Assembly: GCA_014896235.1 (NCBI GenBank)
Contig: JADBKU010000020.1
Location: 79,304 to 143,303, forward strand
Reading direction: 5' to 3'
Length of the DNA: 64,000 nucleotides
From: a bacterium
GTDB taxonomy: Bacteria; Desulfobacterota; Binatia; Binatales; Binataceae
Positions 25,268 through 33,739 of the stretch are shown one piece after another (the first letter of the stretch is position 1; each line of letters opens with the position of its first letter). The position numbers and the translations under genes are program-made. A model generated the notes under the pieces. The model was not told where the DNA came from. It did not search any database and saw only the letters and a list, made by a program, of their open reading frames with translations.

Positions 25268-26479
25268 ATGGCGTATCGAGCCGCGCCACGATTTGCGCGA
25301 TCCGTCGCGCTGGCCGCATTCCTTTTCGCCCTGGCCGCAACTTGCGCCGCAGCGGGTTCGCCCCCGCTGCGCGTTATCCTGACGCCCGCCCTGATGCCAA
25401 CCGTTATCGCGCAGGCGCTGCCGATCGATTTTTCCGCGGCCGCCGCTGGCGCGCCCGCGGTCAAGCTGGTCGCCGCCGTATGGTGCGGCGCGACGCCCGG
25501 CGGCGGCGCCGACGCGATCGGCGTGGTCTTTCCCAACGATGCGCCCGCATCGCCCGCCCCGCAACTCAATTCCGCCGATTGCGCGCAGCCGCTCGACGCG
25601 ATCGCAAAGCGCGCCCTCGCCGCCTCCGCGACGCCATGGCTCGAAGCGGTGCGCGTTCATGTCCGGTGGCGCCCGTGGCGGCTCAGGCTCAATCTTGCCG
25701 ATTCGGCCGGCGCCGCCCGTCCGGGAGCGTCGGCCCCCGACCTGATCGGCCTTCCGATCGTCCACGAATACCCAACCTCGAACCTCCACATCCTGACCGG
25801 ACCCGGCGCCAACGCCTCCTTCGACGTTGCCGTCGGTTTTCGCGATCGCGCCGTCGATCTCGTCGCGTTTCCGTCCGGACAAGTCGCCGATCCGTCGCCC
25901 TATCTCGCCAATTCCGAAACCGCCGCGATGCTCGCCGGCGCGCCCGCGGCGGCCAACGTCATCGCCGCCGCGACCTATCCCTTCATCAACCAGATTCTCC
26001 GGCTCTACGGCGCCTCATTCGCGATTCCAATTCCGATCCAGGGCGTCAACCAGACCATGACCGCGCGCGATCTCGCCGTCAGCGGCGGCGACCGCACGAT
26101 GACCGCGTCGGGCAAGCTGGAATGGCAATCGATCGCCTACGACGCGGCCGTGCGATGCGCCGGGGACGACCTCGCCGTCAGCCAGATCTCCATCAATGCT
26201 CCCGCCGCGTCCGGATGCGCTCAGGACAATCTGATCGACCGCATGCGATGCCAGGGGAGCGCGCTCGCGATGAACGAATCTGCGGGCGCCCTCGCCAACG
26301 CCCTGACCAATTATTACGGCGGCCAGCCGCTCCATGTCTCGACCCGCAACCGGCCGCTCGCCTTCTCGTTCGGCGGCAGCGATTACCTCGCCACCTTCGA
26401 CGCGCTCAAGGCCAGCTCGACGGGCTACGTGCTGAGCGAGGACGGCCGCGCCCGTATCCGCCGCGTCTCGACGCCTTAG
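25268..26479 (+). CDS. Secreted protein of unknown function
   Basis: A 403-residue protein with a clear Sec signal peptide (basic start, then ALAAFLFALAATCAAAG with an AxA-like cleavage site). The mature part is Ala/Pro-rich with no recognised domain; FINQILRLYGASFAIPIPIQ and FSFGGSDYLATFDALKAS look like beta-rich, possibly outer-membrane-associated segments. Cys in DCAQPL, RCAGDD, SGCAQD and MRCQGS could form disulfides. Start 25268 is chosen for the signal peptide. No family is recognised. Confidence 0.6.
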   Translation: MAYRAAPRFARSVALAAFLFALAATCAAAGSPPLRVILTPALMPTVIAQALPIDFSAAAAGAPAVKLVAAVWCGATPGGGADAIGVVFPNDAPASPAPQLNSADCAQPLDAIAKRALAASATPWLEAVRVHVRWRPWRLRLNLADSAGAARPGASAPDLIGLPIVHEYPTSNLHILTGPGANASFDVAVGFRDRAVDLVAFPSGQVADPSPYLANSETAAMLAGAPAAANVIAAATYPFINQILRLYGASFAIPIPIQGVNQTMTARDLAVSGGDRTMTASGKLEWQSIAYDAAVRCAGDDLAVSQISINAPAASGCAQDNLIDRMRCQGSALAMNESAGALANALTNYYGGQPLHVSTRNRPLAFSFGGSDYLATFDALKASSTGYVLSEDGRARIRRVSTP

Positions 26480-26500
26480 CTCGTCAGTTCCGCAGTTGTC

Positions 26501-26628
26501 GTCGCGCTTCCCGCGCGCCGTCGCGTCTCCGATTCTCCGCTCGCCGGTTTTTTTCTCAGTCGCCGTCGGGCTTCCCGCGCGCCGTCGAATCTCTGATTCT
26601 CCGCTCGCTAGTTTTTTTCTCCGTCACC
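26501..26628. repeat. Two tandem 64-bp units
   Basis: Units start at 26501 and 26565. Each runs GTCG-GCTTCCCGCGCGCCGTCG, then GATTCTCCGCTCGC, then a T7-8 run and CTC, with about ten differences between them. They lie between a secreted-protein gene and the IclR gene. The T-runs after GC-rich segments might act as weak terminators for the gene ending at 26479. Confidence 0.7.
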
Positions 26629-26647
26629 CTCGGGCTTGACCCGAGGG
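26627..26647. repeat. CCCTCGGG palindromic repeat
   Basis: The stem CCCTCGGG/CCCGAGGG with loop CTTGA is preceded by GTCA. The same palindrome ends the tandem array at 29849-30016, so it is a dispersed intergenic repeat of this genome. Confidence 0.8.
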
Positions 26648-26701
26648 TCCATCTCTCCCGAACGTTGCCGGTAGCCAATTCGGCAAATAAAATCATCCTT
26701 C

Positions 26702-27478
26702 ATGGACGTAAAAAGCGCGGGGCGCACGCTCGACCTCTTCGAAGCCTTCGCCCGCGCGCAGGGTCCCCTGACGCTCTCCGAGCTTGCGCGCGAGCTGAAC
26801 GCCCCCGCGTCGAGCTGCTTCAACCTGGTCCGTTCGCTCGAGGCGCGCGGCTATCTCTACGCGGTGCGCTCCAAGCGGCTTTATCCGACCCGCCGCCTGT
26901 TCGCGATCGCCAACGCGATCGCGGCCGCCGACCCGTGGCTGCTCAGGCTCGAACCGATCCTCGCCCGCCTGCGCGATTCCACCCGCGAAACCGTAATCCT
27001 CGGCAAGCGCGACGGCGGCCATATCGTCTATCTCGACGTGCTCGAAGGGCCGCAGACGATCCGCTACAGCGCGCGCGCGGGAGATCTCAAACCGCTCCAT
27101 TCCAGTTCGATCGGCAAGGCCGCGCTCGCCGCGCTCGACGACGCGGAGCTGGCGCCGATGCTCGCGTCGCTGCCGATGCCGCAAGTCACGCCCGCAACGA
27201 TAACCGATCCCGAGGAACTGGCCGCCGATCTCGCGCGCGGCCGCAAACGCGGCTACTTCATCACGCGGGGCGAGAATGTCGCCGACGTCGCGGCGATCGC
27301 GGCGGCGGTCAAGGTCGATGACGAGATCTATGGCGTCGCGGTCGCCGGTCCGATGCCGCGCATGCTCGACGAACTGGAAAACCACGCATCGGCGCTGGCC
27401 GAGGCTCGCGCCGCGATCGCCTCCGCCGCCGGCGAACCCCCGCTCCGCTCCGCAATCGGCAAACGGAACAGCGGTTGA
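26702..27478 (+). CDS. IclR-family transcriptional regulator
   Basis: A 258-residue regulator with an N-terminal winged HTH (LDLFEAFARAQGPLTLSELA, SSCFNLVRSLEARGYLY) and a C-terminal effector-binding GAF-like domain (HSSSIGKAALAAL, GYFITRGENVADVAAIAAAV, YGVAVAGPMPRM). IclR proteins usually control catabolic operons for aromatic or short-chain acids. It may regulate the nearby monooxygenase/CoA-transferase genes on the other strand, which is inferred from position alone. Confidence 0.92.
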   Translation: MDVKSAGRTLDLFEAFARAQGPLTLSELARELNAPASSCFNLVRSLEARGYLYAVRSKRLYPTRRLFAIANAIAAADPWLLRLEPILARLRDSTRETVILGKRDGGHIVYLDVLEGPQTIRYSARAGDLKPLHSSSIGKAALAALDDAELAPMLASLPMPQVTPATITDPEELAADLARGRKRGYFITRGENVADVAAIAAAVKVDDEIYGVAVAGPMPRMLDELENHASALAEARAAIASAAGEPPLRSAIGKRNSG

Positions 27479-27677
27479 GGCGTCGAAAAAGGCATACGAA
27501 AGAATCGCAACGCGCGATATCTATCACGCGAATTAATGAGCGGCGGCTTTTACCGTCTTGTTCGTGGAATGGCGTGACTAATTAGAGCGATCAGATTTCA
27601 GGTCGCCATTGATCCGGTAGTTTCGTCCGAAGGCTGAAGTGATTACAATTCTCTGGTACTAGGCCGAGGGCGCCAAG

Positions 27678-27956
27678 ATGCCTCCAAAACCAAGCCTCGA
27701 CAATCAGTTCACGGTTGATGCCACTTGGGACGACGATGCGGAAGTCTGGGTCGCGGAAAGCCGTGAAATTCCCGGCCTGATCACCGAAGCGGAATCGCGC
27801 GTTAAATTAAACAAGAAGCTTTCCGGCCTGGTGCCCGAGCTACTCGAGCTCAACGGCTGCAAGTTCGATCCGGCCAAACCGATTGACCTACTGATCCGAT
27901 ACAATCGTCCGGCCGAAAAGCGGGAAGAACGTATTCGCTTGCCGAAAGCCGCATGA
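27678..27956 (+). CDS. DUF1902 HicB-like antitoxin
   Basis: A 92-residue protein with FTVDATWDDDAEVWVAES and IPGLITEAESRVKLNKKL, the DUF1902/HicB partial RNase H-like fold. It starts after GGCGCCAAG and ends five bases before a HicA-type gene, so the two form a toxin-antitoxin pair in antitoxin-first order. It is unrelated in order and sequence to the hicAB pair in the island. Confidence 0.85.
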   Translation: MPPKPSLDNQFTVDATWDDDAEVWVAESREIPGLITEAESRVKLNKKLSGLVPELLELNGCKFDPAKPIDLLIRYNRPAEKREERIRLPKAA

Positions 27957-27960
27957 CGGC

Positions 27961-28161
27961 ATGGCAAGTTATACCGACCGAGTCAAAGAGATTCTGCGGA
28001 ATCACAACTGCCGTTTTGATCGTCCCGGAAAAGGCGACCATGAAATCTGGAACAGCCCGATCAATGGCAGAAAATTTCCCGTCGATCATTCGATCAAGTC
28101 TCGCCATACCGCCAATGGAATTCTCAAGCAGGCGGGCATCAAGGACGTAAAAATTCCTTGA
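27961..28161 (+). CDS. HicA-family toxin
   Basis: A 66-residue HicA-like mRNA interferase: YTDRVKEILRNHNCRF, then GKGDHEIWNSP with the catalytic His (GDHEIW replaces the usual GSHxxF), KFPVDHSIKSRHTANGILKQ and a basic end. It lies five bases downstream of its antitoxin. Confidence 0.88.
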   Translation: MASYTDRVKEILRNHNCRFDRPGKGDHEIWNSPINGRKFPVDHSIKSRHTANGILKQAGIKDVKIP

Positions 28162-28247
28162 GGCAGAGCGAGCCTTCGACAGCCACTACTGGTATAGATC
28201 GACCGCGTCCGCGTACCTTTCACGTTTTCTTCACGGTTAGAAATTCG

Positions 28248-29618
28248 TCACCACTTCAACCAGGGGCGGGAGCCGACCGGCGGTTTGCGCAGGCCGAGGT
28301 TCTCGCGCAGCGTCGCGCCCCGATAATCCTTGTGATACAGCCCGCGCCGCTGCAATTCAGGCACGACGAAGCGCACGAAGTCCTCGTATGCGCCCGGCAT
28401 ATGGGTCGCCGCCAGCACGAAGCCGTCGCACGCCGGCGCCGTGAACCATTCCTCCATCTGGTCGGCCACCTCCTTGCCCGTGCCGACGAACAGGCCCATC
28501 TCGCGCAGCCGCCCGCGCCCGCTGAACTCGGCGAAGTCGCGCACCGTCGGGTTGGCCTTGCCGCTCAGTTGGATCACCCGGTCGCGAATCGCCTGCAGGC
28601 CGCTGATCGAGGCCAGTTCCTCGGCCGTGAACGGCTCGTCCATCCCTTTCGACGCGAAATCGAAATTGAGCACTTCCGAAAGCAGCGCCAGCGTGTCGAT
28701 CGGCTTGGCCAGACTGTCGATCATCGCGAAGCGGTCCTCGGCGATCGCGCGCGTTTCGCCGGTGACGACGTAGATCGCCGGCGCCAGCGCGATTTCCGCG
28801 GGGTCCCGTCCCGCCGCGGCCACCACGTCTTTGAAGGCGCGGTAGTTTTTGCGCGCCACGTCAAGGTTCGCGTAGATCACGAACACCAGGTCGGCCCAGC
28901 GCGCGGCGAAATGCTGGCCGCGCCCGCTCTGCCCCGCCTGAATCAGCACCGGCCGGCCCTGCGCCGAGCGCGGCACGGTGAAGGGACCGCGCGAGCGGAA
29001 CCATTGGCCCTCATGATCCAGCCGGCGCACTTTCGCCGGGTCGGCGAAAAAGCCGTTCGCGCGATCCATCACGATCGCGTCGTCGTCCCACGAATCCCAA
29101 TGACCGAGCACCACTTCCATGAACTCCTCGGCGCGGTCGTAGCGCGGGTCGTGCCCGAGATGCTCGCGCTGGCCGAAGTTGGCTGCCTCGGAGTTGTTGA
29201 GCGAAGTGACAATGTTCCACGCCGCGCGCCCGCCCAGCATCAGGTCGAGCGTCGCGAACAGGCGCGCGACGTGAAACGGCTCGTAATAGGTGGTCGAATA
29301 GGTCGCGCCCACGCCGAGACGCCGCGTCGCCAGCCCCATCGCGGTCAGCGCCGGCGTGAGGTCCATCTTGACCACGCGCACGCCGTTGCGCACCGCTTCG
29401 ATATAGCTGTCGCCGTACCGATCCGGCATCGCCAGCCGATCGTCGAAGAACGCCAGATGGAATTTGCCCTCTTCGAGAATGCGTGCGATCCGCTGGTAGT
29501 AATCCAGCGTCATGAAGTCGCCGGCCGTCGCCGGATGGCGCCATGAGGCCGGATAGTTCGAGCAATTCTGCGCCTGGAGGAAGCCCACCAGCACCATTTG
29601 CCGTTGCGCCTGAGTCAT
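28248..29618 (-). CDS. LLM-class flavin monooxygenase (NtaA/SnaA/DszA type)
   Basis: A 456-residue FMNH2-dependent monooxygenase of the bacterial luciferase fold. Family blocks are GKFHLAFFDDRL, RRLGVGATYSTTYYEPFHVA, GRAAWNIVTSLNNSEAANFG, YDRAEEFMEVV and QAGQSGRGQHFAARWADLVF. Members oxidise aminopolycarboxylates, dibenzothiophene sulfone or similar compounds and need a separate flavin reductase, none of which lies nearby. The substrate is not predictable. Confidence 0.92.
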   Translation of the reverse strand: MTQAQRQMVLVGFLQAQNCSNYPASWRHPATAGDFMTLDYYQRIARILEEGKFHLAFFDDRLAMPDRYGDSYIEAVRNGVRVVKMDLTPALTAMGLATRRLGVGATYSTTYYEPFHVARLFATLDLMLGGRAAWNIVTSLNNSEAANFGQREHLGHDPRYDRAEEFMEVVLGHWDSWDDDAIVMDRANGFFADPAKVRRLDHEGQWFRSRGPFTVPRSAQGRPVLIQAGQSGRGQHFAARWADLVFVIYANLDVARKNYRAFKDVVAAAGRDPAEIALAPAIYVVTGETRAIAEDRFAMIDSLAKPIDTLALLSEVLNFDFASKGMDEPFTAEELASISGLQAIRDRVIQLSGKANPTVRDFAEFSGRGRLREMGLFVGTGKEVADQMEEWFTAPACDGFVLAATHMPGAYEDFVRFVVPELQRRGLYHKDYRGATLRENLGLRKPPVGSRPWLKW

Positions 29619-29737
29619 GATTGCGCCGTTCCGATCGCGCCGATGCGCGCTTGCGTTGCCGGTAGCGTCGATAGTCGCATGGTTATTATTAGGCGTCTCG
29701 CGAATAGTCAGTACGAATAGTCAATCGTTCGCCGGCG

Positions 29738-29766
29738 GATGGATGGCTGGGTCAAGCCCGGCCATG
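29738..29766. repeat. GGTCAAGCCCGG palindromic repeat, copy 1
   Basis: GGCTGGGTCAAGCCCGGCC followed by ATGACG is nearly identical to 30049-30073, with a CCGGG/CCCGG type stem. It is a dispersed short palindrome between the monooxygenase and CoA-transferase genes. Confidence 0.7.
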
Positions 29767-29848
29767 ACGAAAAAGCGGACCGTCATTCGCGGGATCGACC
29801 CGCAAATCCAAAAACGTCGTCCTCACTCCCCTCTTCTGGCGTTTTTTC

Positions 29849-30016
29849 GTCACCGTCGGCTCTCTTTTTCCGTCACCCTCGGCTCTCTTTTTCCGTCAGC
29901 CTCGGGCGTGTTTTCTGTCACCCTCGGGCGTGTTCTTTCCGTCACCCTCGGGCGTCTTTGTTCTGTCACCCTCGGGCGTCTTTTTTCTGTCACCCTCGGG
30001 CTTGACCCGAGGGTCC
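29849..30016. repeat. Tandem array of seven 22-24-bp units ending in a palindrome
   Basis: GTCACCCTCGG-type motifs start at 29849, 29872, 29895, 29917, 29941, 29965 and 29989, a period of 22-24 bases, separated by T-rich segments (for example GCGTGTTCTTTCC). The first copies carry point differences (GTCACCGTCGG, GTCAGCCTCGG). The last unit is the complete palindrome CCCTCGGG-CTTGA-CCCGAGGG also found at 26627-26647. The array probably grew by slippage from one end of that palindrome. No gene is present between 29619 and 30154. Confidence 0.85.
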
Positions 30017-30048
30017 ATCCGCACCTCGCCTCGCCGATCGATATGGGT

Positions 30049-30067
30049 GGCCGGGTCAAGCCCGGCC
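30049..30067. repeat. GGCCGGG palindromic repeat, copy 2
   Basis: The stem GGCCGGG/CCCGGCC has loop TCAAG. It follows the tandem array by ~30 bases and matches the copy at 29738-29766. Confidence 0.75.
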
Positions 30068-30103
30068 ATGACGTGTTTGTGGGTCAATATCATTTTTTCT
30101 CCT

Positions 30104-30128
30104 GTCATTCTGAGCGCGGCGAGGAATC
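30104..30128. repeat. GTCATTCTGAGCG dispersed repeat, copy 1
   Basis: GTCATTCTGAGCGCGGCGA followed by GGAATC is repeated with two differences at 36992-37016. Similar short motifs are common intergenic repeats in several bacterial phyla. Confidence 0.75.
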
Positions 30129-30154
30129 CTTGAGCGATACGGCCGTGGCGCGCA

Positions 30155-31366
30155 TCAGATGATTTCGCGTGAGCGGAGCGCCGCGATCTCCGCGTCGTTC
30201 AATTCCAGCCATTCGCGCAACACCGCGTCGGTGTCTTCGCCCTTGTGCTTCCCCAGATGCTCGATCGCGCCGGGCGTGAGCGACAGGCGCGGCACGATCG
30301 ACGGCAGGATCAGTTCGCCGACCTCCTTGTCGAGCACCTTCATCAGATTGCCGCGCGCCTGGTAGTGCGGGTCGTTGAAGATGTCGGCGACGCTGTTGAT
30401 CGGGCCGCACGGCACTTCCGCTTCGAGGCAGATTTTCATCAGTTCGTCGCGGGTATGTCCGCCGATCCATTCCTCGACGATCTGGTTGATCGCGTCGCGA
30501 TTCTTCACCCGCGCGCGCATCGTTGCGAAGCGCGGGTCCGCGGCCAGTTCCAGCCGGCCCATCGCGCGCGCCAGCCGCTCGAACATCTTGTCGCTCGAGC
30601 AGGCCAGCGCGACCCACGTGCCGTCGGCGCATCGGTAATGGCTGTGCGGAACGATATTGGCCGTGTCCGCGCCCATCCGCTCGCGCACGACGCCCTTTTT
30701 CGCGTAGGCCGGAACCAACTCGTCGAGGAAGCGGAAAACCGATTCGTAGAGCGCGACGTCGAGATATTGTCCCTTGCCGGTCAGATCGCGGTAACGCAGC
30801 GCCAGCAGCACGCCGAGCGCCGCGTACAGGCCCGAAAGATAGTCGCCCAGCGCCATCGCGCCCGGCGTGAGCGGGCGGCCGTCGGGCTCGCCGGTGAGAT
30901 AGGTGATGCCGCTGAAGGCGTGCGCGATGCGCGCGAAGCCGGGACGATCTTTATACGGGCCGTCCTGCCCGTACGCCGTGATCCGAGCCATCACCAGCCC
31001 CGGATTGAGCGCGCTCAGCGCGTCGTAGCCGAGGCCCCATTTCTCCATCGTGCCGGGCCGGAAATTTTCGATCACGACATCGGCCTTCGCCGCCATCCGC
31101 TTGAACAGCGCCGCGCCTTCGGGCGCGCCGAGGTTGAGCGTGATCGTTTTTTTGTTGCGCGCTTCGCTCAGCCAGGTGAAGGTTTCGCCATTTTCCGCGC
31201 GCGCGCCGAGATTGCGCAGCGGATCGTCGATCTTCGGATGTTCGATCTTGATCACTTCGGCGCCGAACTCGGAAAGCGTGGTCGCGCAGAACGGACCGGC
31301 CAGAAAGGTCGCGGCGTCGAGCACGCGGATTCCGCTGAGCGGTTTATCGGGCGTCTTCGAACTCAT
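30155..31366 (-). CDS. CaiB/BaiF-type CoA-transferase (family III)
   Basis: A 403-residue family III CoA-transferase that moves CoA between acyl-CoA and a free acid. The N-terminal part LSGIRVLDAATFLAGPFCAT, then VIKIEHPKIDDPLR and FTWLSEARNKKTITLNL are typical, and the catalytic Asp is expected in GAMALGDYLSGLYA. The start at 31366 (MSSKTPDKPL) is preferred to a longer frame that reads antisense through the neighbouring lyase. The CoA-ester lyase gene upstream, 20 bases away, suggests one operon activating and cleaving an acid. Confidence 0.93.
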   Translation of the reverse strand: MSSKTPDKPLSGIRVLDAATFLAGPFCATTLSEFGAEVIKIEHPKIDDPLRNLGARAENGETFTWLSEARNKKTITLNLGAPEGAALFKRMAAKADVVIENFRPGTMEKWGLGYDALSALNPGLVMARITAYGQDGPYKDRPGFARIAHAFSGITYLTGEPDGRPLTPGAMALGDYLSGLYAALGVLLALRYRDLTGKGQYLDVALYESVFRFLDELVPAYAKKGVVRERMGADTANIVPHSHYRCADGTWVALACSSDKMFERLARAMGRLELAADPRFATMRARVKNRDAINQIVEEWIGGHTRDELMKICLEAEVPCGPINSVADIFNDPHYQARGNLMKVLDKEVGELILPSIVPRLSLTPGAIEHLGKHKGEDTDAVLREWLELNDAEIAALRSREII

Positions 31367-31386
31367 CTGAATAAATTCCGTCCGGT

Positions 31387-32364
31387 CTAGCGGCGCTCGG
31401 CGATCGCGCGGCGCTTGCGTTCGATATTTTCGGCGACCTTGAAATGGGCCATGTCGATCATCTTGCCGTCGAGGCTGGCGGCGCCGCGGCCCTGCGCGAC
31501 CGCCTCGTTCATCGTCGTGACCAGGCGCGCAGCCCATTCGAGCTGTTCGGGCGCGGGCGAATAGACCTCGTTGGCGATCGCGACCTGGCTCGGATGGATC
31601 GCCCACTTGCCGTCGCATCCCAGCGCCGCCGCGCGCTCGGCCGAAGCGCGATAGCCGTCGGTGTCGGCGTAATCCACATAGGGGCCGTCGATCGCGCGCA
31701 ACCCGTACGCGCGGCACGCGTTGGCCATCCGCGCGATCGCGAAATGCCATTTGTCGTTCCAATGGCGCTCGCGCATTCCGCGTTCGTCGGGCGCGGTCAG
31801 GACTGAGTATTTGGCGCTGGCGGAGCCGAACAGCACGTCTCCGGTCTGCATGCTGACGGAGTAATCGCCGACGCCGAAGATCATCGCTTCCAGCCGCTCG
31901 GACGACGCGGCGATGCTTTCGACGTTCGCCATCCCGAGCGCGGTTTCGATCAGCACTTCAAGACCGACCGGCTCGGCGCGGTCAAGCTCGCGTTCGAGCT
32001 GGCCGAGCAGCGCGTCGATAAACTGCACGTCGAAGGCCGTGCCGATCTTCGGCGCCATCACCATGTCGAGCCGCGGGCATCGCGCTACGATTTCCGTGAT
32101 ATCGCGGAACGCCCACGGCGTATCGAGTCCGTTGACGCGGACGGCGACCGTCTTGTCGCCCCAATCGATCTCGTTGAGCGCCGCGATCGCGTTTTTGCGC
32201 GCGTTGAGCTTCTGCTCGGGCGCGACCGCATCTTCGAGATCGAGAAAGATGACGTCGGCGGCGCCTTTGGCGGCCTTCGGGAAAAAATGGGGCGAGGTCG
32301 CGGGGACCGCAAGCTCGGATCGCTGGAGGCGAAAACGTCGCGCTTTGGGGATGGTCAGAGACAT
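31387..32364 (-). CDS. HpcH/HpaI-type CoA-ester lyase (malyl-CoA lyase-like)
   Basis: A 325-residue TIM-barrel lyase of the CitE/Mcl group. RLQRSELAVPATSPHFF opens it; VIFLDLEDAVAPEQK holds the Mg-binding Glu-Asp pair; VAVRVNGLDTPW, VGLEVLIETALGM (Glu ligand) and DGKWAIHPSQVAIAN match malyl-CoA/beta-methylmalyl-CoA lyases. Start 32364 (MSLTIPKARRF) gives the family length. It is probably co-transcribed with the downstream CoA-transferase. Confidence 0.9.
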   Translation of the reverse strand: MSLTIPKARRFRLQRSELAVPATSPHFFPKAAKGAADVIFLDLEDAVAPEQKLNARKNAIAALNEIDWGDKTVAVRVNGLDTPWAFRDITEIVARCPRLDMVMAPKIGTAFDVQFIDALLGQLERELDRAEPVGLEVLIETALGMANVESIAASSERLEAMIFGVGDYSVSMQTGDVLFGSASAKYSVLTAPDERGMRERHWNDKWHFAIARMANACRAYGLRAIDGPYVDYADTDGYRASAERAAALGCDGKWAIHPSQVAIANEVYSPAPEQLEWAARLVTTMNEAVAQGRGAASLDGKMIDMAHFKVAENIERKRRAIAERR

Positions 32365-32695
32365 CGGATCACCGTGGTCGAGTTGAGAGACATTAATTTC
32401 AGCTAATTGAAAATCTATTACACCAATTGAAAAATTGCCGTCAAACGGCCATTTCGGGCGCCAGATGGCATGCCGGGCGGATGTTCCGTTCGGCCGCGAT
32501 CCGCGCATCGTTTTTCATAATCCGCAGGTTTGCAAAGTAGCAAACGTTTGTGCGACATGATCATCAGAAAAGGCCGCGCCGCGGGCCTGCATTGGCCGTT
32601 TCGACGAATCGCCGAAATGGCGTTAAACCGCACGCGGCGTTGAGGAATCCGCACAGGCGATCGACGCCGCCCGAAGCGGCGCGGGGAGTGAATCG
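32365..32695. other. Divergent promoter region
   Basis: No gene is seen in these ~330 bases between the - strand lyase operon and the + strand aldo/keto reductase. The left part is locally AT-rich with two AATTGAAAA motifs (around 32402 and 32427), a plausible promoter area. GGGGAG precedes the ATG at 32696. Confidence 0.5.
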
Positions 32696-33694
32696 ATGGA
32701 GTACCGGCCATTTGGCAGCACGGGCATCCAGATTTCGGCGATTGGGTTCGGATGCTGGGAGATTGGCGGCGGCTACGGCAGCATCGAGGAGACCGAGTTC
32801 ATCAAGGCGGTCAACCGGGCGCTCGATATCGGCGTCAATTCATTCGATACGGCCGAGGCCTACGGTTTCGGCGCGTCGGAGAAATCGCTTGCGAAGGCGC
32901 TCGGGTCGCGCCGAAAAGAGGCTGTAATCACTACGAAATTCGGCGTCGGCTATCCGAAAGCGCCGAACTATCGCGACGCGACGCGCCAGCGCGTGATGGA
33001 GTCGATCGAAAAGAGCCTCCAAGCGCTTAATACCGACTATGTCGACGTTTATCTCGTCCATTGGCCGGATCGGAACACGCCATTCGAAGAAACGATGCGC
33101 GCGCTCGACGACCTGGTCAAACAGGGCAAAGTGCGCGCGGTCGGGCTGTCGAATTTCAAGCTCGACGAGATCGACGCGTGCATGAAAGCGCGGCGCGTCG
33201 ACGTCGTGCAGTATTGCTGGAACATGTTCGATCGGCGGATGGCCGACGAGATTTTCCCGTACTGCAAGGAGCATAATATCGGCGTGATGGCCTACGGATC
33301 GCTCGCTTACGGGATGCTGACCGGCACGCTTACGGAAGAGTCGCCGTTCGAGAAAGGCGACTGGCGATCCAAAGGCGGCCGGCTGGGCAATATCAATCTA
33401 TTTCAGCATCTGTTCGGCCCTGAGCATTATTTGAAGAACCTGCGCGCCGTCGAAGACCTCAAGAAAATCGCCGCGAAATACGGCAAGTCGCTGCCGCAGC
33501 TTGCGCTACGCTGGACCACGTCCAATCCTGTGGTGAGCACGGCGCTGACCGGATGCCGCAATCCGCGCGAGGTCGATGACAACGCCGGCGCGCTCGGATG
33601 GACGATTGCGGACGCCGACATGAAGGAAATCGACGCGATTTTCGCGCGTCACGGATGCGTTACGTCGCCCAACGTGTGGCTCGAAACGATTTAG
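32696..33694 (+). CDS. Aldo/keto reductase
   Basis: A 332-residue NAD(P)H-dependent reductase with an (alpha/beta)8 barrel. The catalytic tetrad is visible: Asp in NSFDTAEAYGFG, Tyr in the same block, Lys in VITTKFGVG and His in YLVHWPDRN. The cofactor-binding end is TALTGCRNPREVDDN. It resembles AKR11/12-type enzymes; the substrate is unknown. It is first in a + strand run with two metal-dependent hydrolases. Confidence 0.93.
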   Translation: MEYRPFGSTGIQISAIGFGCWEIGGGYGSIEETEFIKAVNRALDIGVNSFDTAEAYGFGASEKSLAKALGSRRKEAVITTKFGVGYPKAPNYRDATRQRVMESIEKSLQALNTDYVDVYLVHWPDRNTPFEETMRALDDLVKQGKVRAVGLSNFKLDEIDACMKARRVDVVQYCWNMFDRRMADEIFPYCKEHNIGVMAYGSLAYGMLTGTLTEESPFEKGDWRSKGGRLGNINLFQHLFGPEHYLKNLRAVEDLKKIAAKYGKSLPQLALRWTTSNPVVSTALTGCRNPREVDDNAGALGWTIADADMKEIDAIFARHGCVTSPNVWLETI

Positions 33695-33739
33695 CTGATT
33701 ATGCCCGGTCAAGCCGCTATGCCCTAACGAGGTGCGCTC

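Noticed and set aside
25342..27321. A 659-codon open frame overlapping the secreted protein and IclR genes
   Set aside because: It is rich in Arg and Pro, lacks motifs and shadows two better supported genes. Long spurious frames are expected at this GC content.
28158..29546. + strand frame of 462 codons
   Set aside because: It is antisense to the LLM monooxygenase, His/Arg-rich, with no recognised domain.
29849..30016. Tandem array as a CRISPR
   Set aside because: The conserved part is only ~12 bases, the intervals ~11 bases, the interiors low-complexity T-rich, and there are no cas genes.
31367..31762. N-terminal extension of the CoA-transferase to a 535-residue protein
   Set aside because: The extra part is antisense to the CoA-ester lyase gene and unlike any CoA-transferase.
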